64,000 nt of DNA, taken from assembly GCA_008711295.1 (NCBI GenBank), contig VUYV01000089.1, positions 1,291,270 to 1,355,269 on the forward strand, given 5' to 3'. The stretch is from Anarhynchus alexandrinus (lineage: Eukaryota > Chordata > Aves > Charadriiformes > Charadriidae). The position numbers were made by a program, and so were the translations under genes. The stretch's first letter is position 1. Each line of letters starts with the position of its first letter. This document shows, one piece after another, positions 37,269 through 52,423 of this stretch. The notes beneath the pieces are model-generated. The model was not told the origin of the DNA and ran no database searches. It worked only from the letters and a program-made list of their open reading frames with translations.

Positions 37269-40200
37269 CATTTTTTTCTGTAGAAGCCAGCAACTCTGAG
37301 AAAAGTCACAGCTTCCTCATTATCTTTTCTGTCTGTTCATACATTACATTTTGAAACAGAAAAAGGTACAAACTGTACTCTGGAGCCATGGTTCCCCCGC
37401 ACCACCTAGCTCATCTAGTTAAGTGCTAGAAAAAACATGCCCATATCTGTTGTACAGTCTGCACAGCTCCAGGATGTGGTATAAGTCTTGCAGAGAAGCC
37501 TCATTGTTCAAGATAACACAGGTACTGCTAAGCTTAGCAGTAATTCTTTTCTTTTCTTCTCTGAAGTCAAATTTTAAAAGTGGAATGGCAAAAAAAAAAA
37601 ACCCCAACAGTTCAAAATACAAATGTCTACTGCTCTTTTGTGATCATTGATCATAAAATTGAAATACATGGAAGTAGGTCTAACAGGCAGGCAAAAGGGG
37701 GCATGAGAAAGTTTGCTTCTTTTCAGCACTTCATTTGAGATTGATAGTAGCAGGCAGTCAAAAATTTAGACATTCCTATCACATCTGCATCACTACTAGT
37801 AGAGCCTTGGGATCTTAAATTTCATCATCATCCTGACCTTGAGACATACCCTAACAGGGATGAAAGACAGTGACAGATGCCCTGAGGTGCTAGTAGTGCT
37901 ACAGGTTTTAAACCAAAAACTCTGGACAACCCTCAAAATAGTTGTAACTACCATTTCAGGGTCTTCTCACATATTTGTTTTTCAAGATTGTCTGTCTTCT
38001 CTTTGCAATCTTTCCTCTGGTCTAATATGAACCTAGCATAGCTAATCAACACTGAAGTCTTTTAGAAAACTACTGCTAACTAAGGGAGAAAAAAAGTGTA
38101 AAGACAGTGCCTTAGAGAACCGATAGCACAAGTTTACCAGCCATTTCCTGACTTTACTAAACTGTTTGGTTTTGCTGTCTTTGGCAAGGAAATTGGTGGA
38201 AAGCATCAGAAACCGTGCTAGAATTCAGATTTTCCATCTCAATTGTTCATACTTTTTTCAAATCAGAGCATAGATTTTTAACACGTTTGTGTATAGGAAC
38301 GCAAGATCAAACTCCAGGAGGAATAGTTACAACTGATATAATCCAAATTATCTTCCTTTTTCTCTCCTCTCTTGCTTGGAGGATTGTTACTGTTCTTTAC
38401 ATAAATGTGCCTGTGTGCTCTGTATGACCTAAGCACAGGCACCTCACAGCTGGGAGAGCACCTTGCAAATTTACTGAGGGGCTGAAAAGAGTCGAACAAT
38501 ACTGGCCCTAAGATTAAAGAAGTTAAGACCTTCATATTGAAAACTCTGTACCCTGCTTGGAGAGTTTAATGTCGTGATACAGTAATCTTTCAGATCTTGG
38601 CATTTATCTTATCCATTAATTCCAGATGAACAGAAGTGGTGAACTGGAAAAATTTCTCCAAACAGTGCAGACTGCCATTATACCGCTTCAAATTCCTTCC
38701 AAGTTGTCAAGGAGACCGCACAGTCCTAGGTGTTTTCTACAACATCCATATGTTTAGCAGAGTTTCCTTCTGTCGTATTCCTGAAGGAGTTTCTTAAAAA
38801 AAAGACCAAATTTGACACCAAAATAAGAACACGGGAAGACCTCTATATAATTGATTTTAGTTGACCTAGTCTGTTAATGGCCAAATAGATGCCACCACAA
38901 CAGCTGTCTCACGGCCACCTGGAACAATTTTTCTGTCTTTGCATTTGAAAATGTTTCTCACTCGAACACTTGGAGGTGTTAGTATCTTGGGTAAGAAGAG
39001 AAAGAGCAAAAGTAATAAGACCAATCCGGAATGGACCAAGCTGTTAACTAGGTTTTGTAACCAGGTAGAAAGGAGTTGAATATAATTCCACATGATCTAG
39101 TGATTCTTTTGATTTTCTACTGCAAGTTCTTAGACTACCATAAAAAATTTTGAATATTTCCACAGACAAATTAAAATCCCTCCTCCACTTATTTCTAAAG
39201 CAAGCTAATTTTAAGTTAGACAGTCTCTGCAGCACATGCAAAATGAAAAAAAATAATAGTTTTGGACTTTGACAGTAGAGAGCAACAAAGATATTAACCA
39301 GAAACATCTTCAATATGTTGTGCTGTCATATACTAAATGTTTTTGGGGCTGCCTGCATTGCAGTGGAGCACAGACACCACTGTGTAGCAAGGAGAGACCC
39401 ATTTAAATGGCCTGAATCACCATCTTCCCTAGAACTTGTCTGTGGAATCTTAAAATCCCCTATTCTGGCAAGGAAGCCATTTCTAACAGTGCATTTACAT
39501 TTAAATGTGTATTTATATATATTGGAAGAATGCATAAATGAATCCTTATGACACTGGAAGAGATATTGACCTCAGTGAAAGAATAAACATATTCTCTGCA
39601 TTAAGGAGACAAAAGCAAAAATGATCTGCTTCATATCCAGAGATTCTTGAGGGATAATTCATAGCTAAGGGAGGCCTGAATACATTAAGCACAATGTTTT
39701 TGTTTTATGGAACTAAGGTGTTTAAAATTGTTACATCTATTGTCAGTGTAAGGAATGCTTAAAGTTGAAGATGCTTTCCCATTTACTTTCTCTACTGAGC
39801 TTGAGAAAAGATACAGCTTTTGTTTTATGTCTCAAATGCATATATTTTAGCTTCTTTGTTTGGAAAAGTATCACCTCTTTAAGGAGATCCTACCTAAACT
39901 ATGTTTTTTAAACAAATGTGATACAGGAAGGAAGAGTTTCTGTAGAGCTGTTGGTTTGTTAGAAGAGATGTGATATAATGGCACAAATGGATGGTTGCAA
40001 CATGCAAAACTGCCTGATCATCTTAGACACTGATAGGAGAAAAAGAATGACCAGTCAGTGCAATAGAAAGTGTAGGCAACAATAAAGAAAATAACCTTAT
40101 ATAGGAAGTAAATGAATTCTGCCCCCCCTATCATTTGTACAAAGGTGTAGAAAAAATCAGTTTTCAAACCTTCCTTGGCAGCAGGATGGATTTACACTAC

Positions 40201-43200
40201 TTTTAATATAAGTATTAATTAAATTATATCTTTAGTATTTTTAACCACAGCAATTTGAAACAACCCACACACAGTATGTTTCTGGGTCAAGAGTGACAAG
40301 ATTAATTAGCAAAGCATTCAGATAGCTTCTTTCATGTCAAAAGATATAATTAAGGTGGCACAGAACAATATAATTTATCACTTGAGGTATACCAAATTAT
40401 TCTGAACTGCATAATTTAAATATAGCATTAGGCAATATCTCGCGCTGCTAATAATATGAGATTGTAGCCGGTATTACCTATTCATGTGTTTTCATTAAAG
40501 GCTTATTCATAATTTATAGTTCTGTTGGCTTGGGAAAATGTTTACTAAATGAAAAATGCATTGTGGCCCCATAGTTAACAGTTAGGTTGATGGCATTAGG
40601 AGCCTTCAACAATGGCTAAAAAAGTGTTTGTCTTAAACAATAGACTTACTGAAATAAAACACAGTTTCTTTTTTTCGTTGTTGTGGGTTTGACACATGAT
40701 TACTTCTTTGTTCTCAGCAAAGTTAGCAGCAGTAAGAGCTCTTGCTCTATGCAGCATTAGCCAAAAGAGCCTATCTCATTAATTTCTGGGAACTGAAAGC
40801 AGAGCCTGAAAAACACATGGCTTCCCAGAGGAAGGAAATGAAGCATCCAAATAGGTACAGTTCCTCTTTTCCACATTCTGCTATTCCTACCCTTACAAAA
40901 CACAGGAAAGGTACTGATGACAGAACCACATCTCATATAGCTAGTCCAACACTATATGAAAGTTTCACAATACAGATTCTCCAAGAAGAAATATAAGCAT
41001 CTTTAAAGAACATTTGGCCACATGGAAATTTAATTAAGGGAAGGGATGGAATGTGTTTTCCATGAGTAACACATGTGCCAACTAAGAGGAGTTGGCTTTC
41101 ACTTATGCTGATTCCAAGAAGAGTAGTGCTCACTTCATTTCCAGCAGTGATTAGGCTTTATGCAAAAAAAGGTAAGGCTCCCAAGTTGACATGGCTGTAG
41201 AGCAGAGATTATACCTCTTACGATTCAATTTCTCAGCAGTTTCTTAAATTTACCCACTATTGTAGGAGTAATGGCCATGTTTAAGAAGTGTGAAGTTAGC
41301 AAGCCTATCTTTCTCAGGATCACTAAACTCCTAATGTGTCGTATAGAGTGCATTTAGAGGTACCTATTCTCCCTTTGAAATTGCAGCTTTTTGTCACCGT
41401 TTAACTATGGCAAGACTGTTGTGGAATCTTTTCTTTAAAATCTGCATTAAGCTACTAAGGAAGAAACATCTTTAGCAATAAGAAACACTTATTAAGCATA
41501 TTGACTATAATTGTACATGAGGAATACAGAAAAAAACATTTTCTATGAAGATGCTTAAAGGGAGTCAATAAATCATTTAATCTAACTTATTTTGAACAAT
41601 AATGCCCAAGCATCCTAAGGGTATGGTTAAGTTTTTTATTGGCAAGTCATAAGCCTTCTCATTAAACATACGTCATTGTATTGCAAATGTCACTCCCTCC
41701 AGCATTTCTTCAAATCGATATCTTTTACTCCCTGCTAGCCTGTCTGATAAGATACAGTCTGCATATGCAGTATTGACTCCAATTCTATTAGAAGATAATA
41801 GCACATTCCATTGAAAATCTTTAGGTATCTCTTGTATAATGAAAACACTCAACAGCAATGAGCCACGAGGTTATTCTGACAAGTCAAAGAATCATATAGA
41901 AAATGTGTACGTGCTGTTTTGTGTGTTTTCTCATTACCGTAATTACCTACTTCTTAGCTATCCATTCCCACATGTACAAAAGGATACATTTGCATATACA
42001 TAAAGTACAAAAAAAATTCTTTTCTCAAGATCTTCTTAGCGGACATTTTTAAAACACACTTTTACTAGAGGCTATATGGAGGAAATAAAGACACAACAGT
42101 GTTTCTTATTAAGCTTAGCAAAATACTACTTTGAGCAAACTGTTAAAAATAAACTATCAACTAGATGCTTTGTTTTCTTCTTTAAGCTTTCTAATAACTA
42201 TCTAATTGCTTTCAGGAAAAGGTTTCCAGCATGAATTACATTCTATACTGAGGAATATTAAATATTCAATATTTATTTGAAACATATCGTACTACATAAA
42301 TTATCTTCATGAATAAAACATTTTTCCTTTAAGCATAGTTTAGTACAATAAATAAAAAGAGCCAACTGTTTAAAAACCTAGAAAGATCTAACTTCATATA
42401 TAGGTTTTTACTTCCATTTAGAAATTTTAATAGCTTTAAAAGTGAATGCATTGAAGTGAGAAGACAGATTTCAGTTTGGAATCAGAGTTTCTTTGAAAAC
42501 AAGAGGTTCTGTGGAGATTTGAGAAACAGACTTTACAAAATGCATGCAACAAGTTCAGACATGGTTGTGATTCTCATTCTTTGCTTACATTACTTTTCTT
42601 GGGCCTCCAGCAAAAGCCCCTTTCGAATCAGCATGTGTTCCAGCTGCGTGGTGGGCGGATTCGGGCAAATGGTTAAAGATCAAATCTCCAAACACAGCCA
42701 TGGCGCTGGCTAGCGCAAATAATCTCACAGAAGCAGCTTGGTGGGAATACACAGTTAAGCAGGTATTTATTATTTTCATTCCAGTAGCAGTGAGAGCCCC
42801 CAGCTAAGAACAAGATGAGCAGGTACTGAGCAGAGAGATAACAAAGATCTTCAGGACAGCGGCTATCACAAAAAAAGCACAGAAACAGAAGATACCTTCC
42901 CTTCAGTATGGCACGAGACATATTGATGTCCATATTTTCCCTATTCCCCCATCCCAGTCTCATTTCCTGTCCATCTTGGGGAACATCTTGGAAGTGTTAT
43001 TAGATCTCCTCCAGTAAGTAAATAGAGTCTTAGATCCATGTGTTCTTGGGAATTGGTCAGGGTTGGGGGAAACAGTTCAAACAGAAAATGCTAGGATTTT
43101 TTGAAGCTGTTGTTAAGGTGGAAACTTTTGCACCCTTGATTACATGGCTCCCAGTTCTGGAGAGGAATCAAGGAAAAAGTGGAGGAATTTGGCTGTACAG

Positions 43201-43827
43201 CTCCTTGAAAGTCTCCTGCCTGAATCATCCTTCGTTTCTGATTGTGCAGAAGAGTACAAAAGGGACTAAGATCTGGCTCCTGAGCTGCCGCTCTCAGTGC
43301 TATGCCAACAGTCAGACATTCACCATCACTGACATTTCTGTACTTGGGTTTTAAGATCTGGTGTTTTCCTGCAGCTTCCTCACACCATTATTTTTTAAAC
43401 ATTCAACATCTGGCCCTTCCCAGCTCCTCTCTAATTTTCTTGTAACACACAGCACAAAAAAGAAAGGATGAGAAACGCTACCAAGTTTACAGCTGCTGAA
43501 AGCAAACAACACTTCAGTCAAGAGAAGCACTTTTCCTGGCTGTTCAGCTGCAGGAAGATATGAGGTCTCCTTGAAATTGTTTTATTAGTACAAACAGAAA
43601 AAAAAGTGTAGAGGGAAGAGTCAAAAGGGGTCAAAACTTGTACATGGTCAGGAGTTGTTAGAGCAAAATTAATAGTTGTGGATCGGCTATGTAGTAGACC
43701 AGGCATGCTCAAAGACCTCGTGGGAACCACAACCAAAAGCAGTCAGGTGTCAGCACAGCAGCAGAACTGATCCAAAAGGGTAAGAAGGTCTGCAGTGACA
43801 AAGTGTGTACTAAAAATCAAGGAGATT

Positions 43828-43843
43828 GGGGGGGGGGGGGGGG
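43828..43843. repeat. G16 homopolymer
   Basis: Sixteen consecutive G. The exact length in such runs is often unreliable in assemblies. Confidence 0.9.
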
Positions 43844-46670
43844 AACGTTTTTCTGTCAGCAGTGTGTCAGTACTCTCTAACCGTGGAAGAGAGGATGCCT
43901 TTGCTAGGAGAAAAAGTGAGCCACAGGTATGTATATGTTTATCAAATTGAGAACAAACAATGATTACATACTGTATATATGTGTGTAAACAACAGGAAAC
44001 CCTCAAAAAATATAAGAATTTTTCTGAGCATATTAACAAACAGAAGACTGAGGTATAGTTATTAGAATGGTAGGAAAAAGACAACTCCACTACCTCAAAA
44101 AAAACCATACATCCTTTTTCACCTCAATATGTTTTTCAGTCTCAAGGCTCTTATACAGACAATTATCTGTATTAGCTTGCTCGTTTCTTACACAGATATT
44201 GAGACTGAAGTTTAGTCAGATTAGTTCCTTGCTTTTTCTTCTTACATCACAAATGCAGAAAAAGTAAATGAGTTATGGAACAAGCATGAGGTGTTTGTGC
44301 ATAATTTTGGCACCTCTGTAGTTTGTTCTTCACGTTCTGTTAGCACCACAGTACTGATCCTCATGAAAGTCCTGTGAGATACCATGACGTGACTTTCTGT
44401 CACCCAGGTGGAAACAGAGGAAGTGCTGTAGTGCTTTTGGTCACTGTGGTCGGGTTGGCCAGCATCACCAGGACACTGCCTCAGGAGCCACCTGCAGCTT
44501 TTGTATCATGAAGCAGCAGCAGCTTGAGGTTGACTAATCCTTAATGGTTCCATGTTGTTGCTCAGTGACCTTTCCCCGTGTCCCTGGGGATTCCTGTGTC
44601 CCCTGCTGCTGTTACACACAAGAGTAGCATGGGAACTGCTTGGGGAATAACTACCCTGCAGGCTGGTGGCCGCAAGGTGTCTGGTTTTGTTTCTTTGGTT
44701 TTGTTTTTGTTTCAGGAGATGAGGGACCGTGCCTCAAGTGATGCCACTTACACCTGCAATCAAATGAAGCATAACACATCTGGCCACATACCAAGTTTTG
44801 TACAACCTTTCAACTAGTTCATTACAGAGACAGATGATTTGTAGGTACACATCTGAAAAGCAAGAAATTAGAATATTGCTTGTTAATCTATTTTATACAA
44901 ATTATGATAAGTGATAATTATCCACACATTTATTCTAACAAAATAAAAAGGAAAATCCTTACATTTTGACTTTCTACTTTCTGAAGTAAAATGAAAAGTA
45001 GAAATCTAAACTAAAATACAAATTTCAGCCTCTGACAGCTAACATCTATTTTGCAGATAGTATCTAAATATGTAGTTCTGTTAAGCAGAAATCCATGAAA
45101 ATACACGTTCCAGCTGAAACTCATTTGCAGCCCACTGTTGTTATTTTTACTGAATTTACCCATTGTCTTTCACAAGTCACGCACGGACAAATTCCATGGT
45201 GGTCTGATGTTTCTGCTATTACTGACACATCTTCCTTCCTTCCAGTAGTTAAACATTCTGCAGAGATCCTGCCTTAAACTGATTTTCCTTAAGGTTTACA
45301 GGTGATTAGCTTTGGATCTTGTGCTCCCATGGTATTTAAAACCCAATCTTGTCAACATGGAATGAAAGTAAACTGCCTATAAACTAAAAGCATTACTGCC
45401 TTGAGACACAATTAGGTATTTACAAGTACAAAATAGATCCAGTCAATAGGACACAGAAGAGAGCTGGTTTGCATCACTAGTTAATCAATATACATGGCTC
45501 TACAATATTCACTGGCAGGAAAAACGACATAACACCATTTCTGTTAGATGTTCTGCGGGGTTAGTCAAGTACATTATCTTGCCATTTACAGGTAAAGGCT
45601 TCACCTCTCCCCTTTCCTTTAGCATTCAAAGCATGAACAGATTTTTAAAAGTAGAGAGCAAAATGCATGATAAGATTAATGGGCAATCACTGCGTATCAT
45701 GTTTAAGAGAACAGCAAATTTCCAAAGGACTAAACAGTGTTCCTTTCTGAATAAATATCTCTGATCATTATTTGCTGTGGTAGAGCAGCTATAAAAAACA
45801 TGATTAGGTCTGATGCTCTGTTGATATATTGCAGGCTGAAGGAAAGTTAATGGTATAGTTAGCCTGAGCCTGGCTGCCTTTCTTTTCTCATTTTCTAAGC
45901 TGCAGTGTGGCATAGCCTTTAGCCAATATAGCAACTCCCGACTGAGAATGCATTAAACTGAACAGATGAATGGCAGCATTTTAAAGCGAATCTGATAACC
46001 TAGACATGCTTGTGGGTTTTAAAGAGTCCACATCAGATAAAAAGAACTACTGGACACTTGAGAGCTGACATATTCTTCTAAAAAGAGAGGATGCTGAGAA
46101 TTCAATTGGGCCATAGAGAATATTCTAAAAAAAAAAGATCAGAAAGGGCAAATGCAGTTTTTATATCACCAAAAAGAAAAAGAACAGAGATATACAAAAT
46201 CATGCCAGTTGAGATACACTCAGCTGAAAAGACATTTGCAAATGTTTGGATGGTGCTACTTAATACAGAAATAAATAATTCATTACAGTCTTTCCATAAT
46301 TAATAACTAATGACTTTTACATAGATCTTAGAAATGCAAAGGGAAATTAAGCTTCAGTCCTTTATAAGTAAAACTAGTGCATTGCAGATTTTCACTAAAT
46401 TGAGGAAAACAAACTCAATTTCATTTTCATATTGAATGCACACACTTTTACCCCAGACTTAGAGTAAAAGGAAGGCTTTTTATTAATTTATTGTAAAGTA
46501 GCAAATATAGTTAATGCTGTAGTTTCATGTTGCGATTTCTAAGCCTGAATAATTAGTGTTGTGCTCTAGCCAGGCAAACATCTCTGTTCCTTGGATCCAG
46601 TGTGTCTGAACACTCTTCTCTTATACAATTAACTTAAAAACTTAAAACAAATGTTTAATGAAAATTGTGT

Positions 46671-46692
46671 GGAATGGACATGGAATGGACAA
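46671..46692. repeat. 11-bp tandem duplication
   Basis: ggaatggacat is followed at once by ggaatggacaa. Confidence 0.9.
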
Positions 46693-49442
46693 CATTTTCT
46701 TTTTTTTTTGTTAAATACACTGATAACCATTTAACTGTTTCTACATTAGAGAAAAATTATCAAGGTGTTCAGAAAAATGATGTGGGCTTGAGTTTAGTGT
46801 TTGAGCCAGCTGCTAAAAGCATGCACACACACATCCTTGTTGACAGATATTGAGCTGACATGAATGGCATTATTCTACATTTGATTTGGAAGCATGAGCA
46901 TTAGACTGGATAATCCAGTTTTAAAATTAAAACACATCAAAAGGTTGCTGTTATAAAACAGGTACCAGAATCAACAGCAATGTTTTCCTATTGCAAGATG
47001 CATTCTCAAGGGTGAAAGTGCTTTTAGCCAAAGTCTGGTAGAAAAAAGAAACACAAATTGAAGGGCTTTCTGTATCTGTAGGAATACTGTAACTCCACAT
47101 GCCTCAGGTCAAAACCACAGACCTCTCATGACTAAAATCAACAGAGAGCTACTAGCAGCTCTGACTACTATAACTTATGGATGGATTCCTATTCCTTCTC
47201 CACATTTCTTAGTTTACAGTTAATTTCCTCTGTGTTCAGAGAAGAAACAAGGCTGAGAACGTGCTGTGGACAAGGATGCTGCCTTCCAATTGCAGCCTTA
47301 GGAGGATGGATAACTTCCTGTGAGACGGGGGAACCCTGACTGAAGCCCATTCGCACCACTTTAGAGAACAGAATCTCTCATCCAGAAGTTTCTAGTGCTT
47401 TGCTTATATAGCAAAATGTTGCTAAAGTTCACACATACCTTTTTGTTTTCCGCATTCTACAGCACTGATGTAGTGTATGTCTCTAGGACTGGGATCCTGT
47501 TGTCTAACTACATTAATATTAAGAGATCTTAAACACAACTGCTTCATAGCGTATTTACTTCCATAACTGTTAATATCTCAATGAACTAATGATGGGAAAA
47601 GGAGAGAAAAAATTATAGAAAAGCCCCTTACACATATATCAGGTGTTACCATTTTTTCTTGATTGTATCTCATAGTTTTGTTTTTTTTTTAATAATCATT
47701 AAGCCAGTTGATGTTAGAAAGCACCAGTGTAGCAGACCCAGGCAATACAAGTCTCAATAAACTGAATGGAATGTTTTCCTATTTACTTTGATTCTTGCCA
47801 ATAATTTTCTTAGCTTCTCCATAGTTATATATTCACAGAACCTTGTATCTATAAAGTCTGATGGTCATGATAAGTCATATTTGGAAGTTGTAAATTGAGA
47901 TGATTGTGTGAATAACAGAATATTTTATCTGTAACTGGTTTCCATACCAGCAGCAGTCCAGCCTTTGGGGTTGTACACGTGATGAGAAAATATGAAACTC
48001 TTCTCATCTTTCTTCAATTTAAAATATTGCTCTCTAGAATTTTAGCGATGTAGATGATGTCTCTCTTAAAACATCTCTTTCAGTGTTCTTAAACATATTG
48101 CCATCAAGTATGAACAAAATTTTAGATATTGGATGTTTAAGGAGCTGCATACTGCCACATGATCTTAAGTAATCATCCTAGAAAATATTTGAGAGCTCAT
48201 ATGCAGAAGGAGAACTAAAGCAATGACTCTTTTGCAAAGACTGATGGTTTAACAGCTGTTTTAGGTGCTTGTAAGAGTGATATTAGTATGCAATAAAGCT
48301 GAGCATTACCAGCTTGGAAATGCTGAGATATCTTTGAAAGGTTATTACTTGGCTAATACTCACAAATGCTGACAAGTCATAGTCCCCAAATACCCATGAA
48401 TAAGTACTTCCAAGGACTTCCACCTCTGTAGAGAAATGCATCATTTTAAATGCTATATGCAGAATGCTATTCAACAGTCCTTAAAAACATTATGAAATAT
48501 GACAGATGAGTCTGATAATGTGGAAATTATTTTCAATGGCTTTTCAGTTTTTTTGTTCTTCTTTCCTGTCCCTGTTTCTTTAACTCTCTGTCCGCATTCA
48601 TTTCTCTATTCCATTATCACAATAGTCTATTCAAAATATTTTTAATAGATTTGCTTAATTAGTGAATTTTGTGTCCTGAAGTCTTTGGGCTTCCCATTAA
48701 AACATTTGTCCGTCTGTTTACTGTACTAAAGTCTTAAAGGGGTACACTGTTCCTGCAGATGGGAAAGAGGAAGCATGGCTCAAAGAAGTTTAATCATTGT
48801 GGAATCAGAGTTTGATTATTCATGATATCTAATCACCATATTTTTATATACGTTACTTTTGAGTAGAAAGAATATACAGTCAATATCAAGGTAACCTGAC
48901 ACTGGATGTTTAATCATCTCTTTCACAAAATGGAAGGAAACAAAAATTCTTTGGGGGTAAAGAATATTGATCTTTTGGAGTAGAAAAAGAAAGTAATTTG
49001 CAGAACAAGAAATGTATTTCAACAGTTCTGGGAAATTACTCTGTCTTATACCTTACTTGGCTGAAGACATGGCTAAGAGATCTGATAGCAGAGTTCCAAG
49101 ATCTAAAAAACAAGTGTCAAAAAATACCAGTTAGGCTTCTTACAGTAGCCCACCTATGTATTCTTGTAGAGACAAGTATAGTCACATACAAGGTTCAATG
49201 GCTGTATGAGTTAAAAAATAAACAAATAAATGGAAAAATAAAAAAGGCAAAAGAAAACAAAAAAACCCCCACCATTTTGCTCCACAAAGGTTCAGGCATA
49301 ACTGTGTGCAACACTGGAAAGGAAATTAACTTTTAAAAAGTCAGTGGGGTAATACAATCATTAGTGGCAAACCTAAATATATAAGACACAGAAGATACAT
49401 TTTCTAAAAATCCTAAACTAATTGCAATTGTTTTTCCATTTA

Positions 49443-49523
49443 GTGTTGGGTTGGGTTTTTTTTTTGTTTGTTGAGTTTTTTTGGTGGTGGTGGTTTTGGG
49501 GTTTTGTTGTTGTTGGGTTTTTT
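49443..49523. repeat. G/T-rich low-complexity tract
   Basis: About 80 bases consist of T runs mixed with GGG, GTT and GGT units. The reverse strand reads as A/C-rich, like 3525-3570 and 50239-50280. Confidence 0.9.
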
Positions 49524-50238
49524 ATATATAAATCTTCATGGACTCCAACATTTTTGTGCTTGGGTCTATATTTTTGTAATATGCCATAAATGCTATGATT
49601 CATGTATATACCACATATGCGTTCTTGTTTTTCATTCCTGAACTATAAGAAACTACTTTTGCCTCCTTTCCAGACCCCTGGTTTTGTCCAAGATATTAAG
49701 AAATTTTGTTATCATTCACTTATGTTCTTGAAGAGGATTTTGCAATGTAATTCAACCATGGAAAAACTTAATCATGTTAAGGTGAACAATAGTTTTCAAA
49801 TAAACCTAGTGCAGCCAGAAGTTTACCAAGCAGGATTTCAGAGTTCTGTAAACCCTGCTTTAAGTATAACTTCAAAAGCAAGACGAAAGTGAAAATGCAT
49901 TTGTATAGTTATTTTCAGTGCAGTTTCTCCAGTAAGATGACGTAAGTGGATACAGAAGGGGAAATTCATATTTGCACAGGAAACTTCTTAATTTATAAAA
50001 AAGCTTCTTATTGTAAGTACCAGTTTTATACAAATACATATATTGAAACTAAAATTTTATCTAACTATGAAAAAAATACTTAAAGTCATTTTCATGAGAA
50101 GTGTAAAACATAACTTCTGAATGGAATTTCAACTTCAGGATTGATTTCAGGTCTCCATGTTCCCAAAGGGATTATGCCAAACAATCTTTTTCCACAGTAC
50201 AATTCTTTGTATACTAGATACTAGAAAGCAATGAAAAT

Positions 50239-50280
50239 AACCCACCCAACAAACACAAAAAAACCCAAACAAAGCAAAAA
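50239..50280. repeat. A/C-rich low-complexity tract
   Basis: Mixed CCCA, CAAA and A-run units over about 40 bases. Confidence 0.85.
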
Positions 50281-52423
50281 GTGTGTTCCATTAATTTAAG
50301 ATGTTCTTAATGGAAATCGTGAGGATACTGTAATTTTTTTTAACTTATTAGTAACATCTAAATATAAAACATTTTTAGTAATGGCACTGAATAGCAAAGG
50401 GAGACATACTTCAACCACTTAAAGTATTAAAAAAAAAAGTAGTCATCATGGTTTTAGTAGATGAACAGGATGATAACTATTTTCAATTTTGTGTAGATTA
50501 TTTCTTTCTACCAACAAGAATTAACCTTGCAATCTAATCAATCATCTCGCTGTGTTCCCACTTATAAAATATTGTCTTTTATGTTGACAAAGGGAAGTTT
50601 TATTCTACCTATCCACACTCTCCAAAAGTGCATGTTCTTTCACATATGTTAATATCAAACCCTGGCTCCTGCATGGCAATTTTGCCTTTGAAATCAAATC
50701 CTCTCAGAAAAACAACTAAAAGCAAACCCTTGTGACGCATACACCTATAAGTTTGCCCAGCTCCAAAACAGCTCCATAAAGCCAGTTCTTCACCTCAGCA
50801 CTCATGCAATGTAATATTCCTCACAATTGTTTTTCTCTATGAGCACAGATGGGCAGAAAAATCCATTCATGTCATCAGAGGCTGCATTCTGCCCTCATTT
50901 ACCAGCCTGGACACAGCCATAGCACAGGGTCACCCATGCAGTTCCCGGACTAGGTTTGGATTTTACATCACCAGTTGTACATATCTTCTAGTACAAATAT
51001 TTTACTGCAGGAACTGACTGCTCACATACCCTGCAGACTGTACTTACTGTGCTGCAGCTAGAGCAAATACGAAGCTGTCTCATCCCAATTGTTCAGATAA
51101 GTTCTGTGTAACAACAGCTCCTGGAGCTATGAACTATCATTGTATATGAGCTCATGTAGAACAAATTAAGAAGTCTCTTTCCCATATCCTTTAACAAAAT
51201 CCTCCCTCCTTTTAATGCAAGACTTAGAAAAAAAAAAGGCCATTATTTTGGAGATTGCACTAAGTAAAGTCATATGAAGACTTAAGGCAAAGAGTTTATC
51301 AGTCATCCAAACTTCTTATTGAAATGTTGGGGAGCTCCTGGATGCAACAAAAAGTTCTGCATTATGGATTATTGAGGTCAAAGTGAATATAATTCTCATA
51401 GACATTTTCTTTTAGATGTATTCATAGGTATGTTCAGAGCAAACCTTGGGCTATGTTTAAATAGAAAAGACATTTTAAGATCTTCAGCAGCTGTTATAGT
51501 TAGATAGTTTTTCTGATCTATTGCTGCATTTAGACCACAATAGTTTATTACTCTCCATTTTTCACTGATAGCTGGCATATTGCAATTTTTTTTATCTTCC
51601 TTATTATAAGCATCAGCTTAAATGATGCAAGTGTTGAACAGCTGAGATTTTTCAGATAATATCATTTCTTGAGACTGCACAATGTTGATACCAATAATAG
51701 TACAATGAAATAATACAACACACTGTTCTTCATTGTATAGTGTAATGACAGAAGCTGTGGTGTTCTTGTCAAATTTCTTTACTTGGAAAGGTGTAGAAGC
51801 TACAAGCTCTTCACTTAGCTGTTCTACACTGAGGTAGACTCTGGTCTAGGAGAATATGACCCAAGATTATAGTGTTACAGTTTATTTTGAAAGGGTATAG
51901 TCAAGATGAAACCAAAAATAAATGTCCTCTTGCATATTTAAGGTCCCTCAGCAACTTAGAACAATCAAAATTGAAAAGTATAAAAAGATGTCACTTAAGA
52001 AATATGATGTATGAGTACACTCCATGCAACTTTAAGTTTCTCTATGATTCTAAACATTTTTATTTTCAGGTTCACCTCATTCCATAGAGTTAATTCTCAA
52101 AGTGTGTTAATTTTAATGTAACATCTCTCCAGTGGAAGTTATATTGACCTTTTTGAGCTTCTGTGCCTTATAACTGTACTAAAAATAACCCAGCCACTTA
52201 CCTCGTTTCAGCAACAAATGTAAGGTGCTGGTTCCTGTCTTTCTGGATTTAGGTTTTAAATACAGAAGAATCAAGCAGGAAACGGGCTTAAAATCAGTAC
52301 TTGTTAGAAGAAAGTGCCACCTCAGAGGAGAGGACACATAAATGATTGCAAGTTCTTAGCTAGTGCTGTATCTGCATTGCCATTACAAGGACACAATCAC
52401 GTGACACTGAAACAAGTAGGAGA

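Larger units (their letters stand above)
36111..52423. other. Long AT-rich stretch without recognised genes or large repeats
   Basis: About 16 kb has no identifiable mobile element and no recognisable coding exon. ORFs reach at most 121 aa (43743-44108, -) and match nothing I recognise. It holds a C-rich tract (37231-37268), a G16 run (43828-43843), an 11-bp tandem repeat (46671-46692), a G/T-rich tract (49443-49523) and an A/C-rich tract (50239-50280). Long repeat-free non-coding sequence is compatible with a gene desert or large intron. Confidence 0.5.

Noticed and set aside
43743..44108. 121-aa minus-strand ORF
   Set aside because: It crosses the G16 run, which gives a poly-Pro stretch, and shows no domain. 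Chance is the best explanation.
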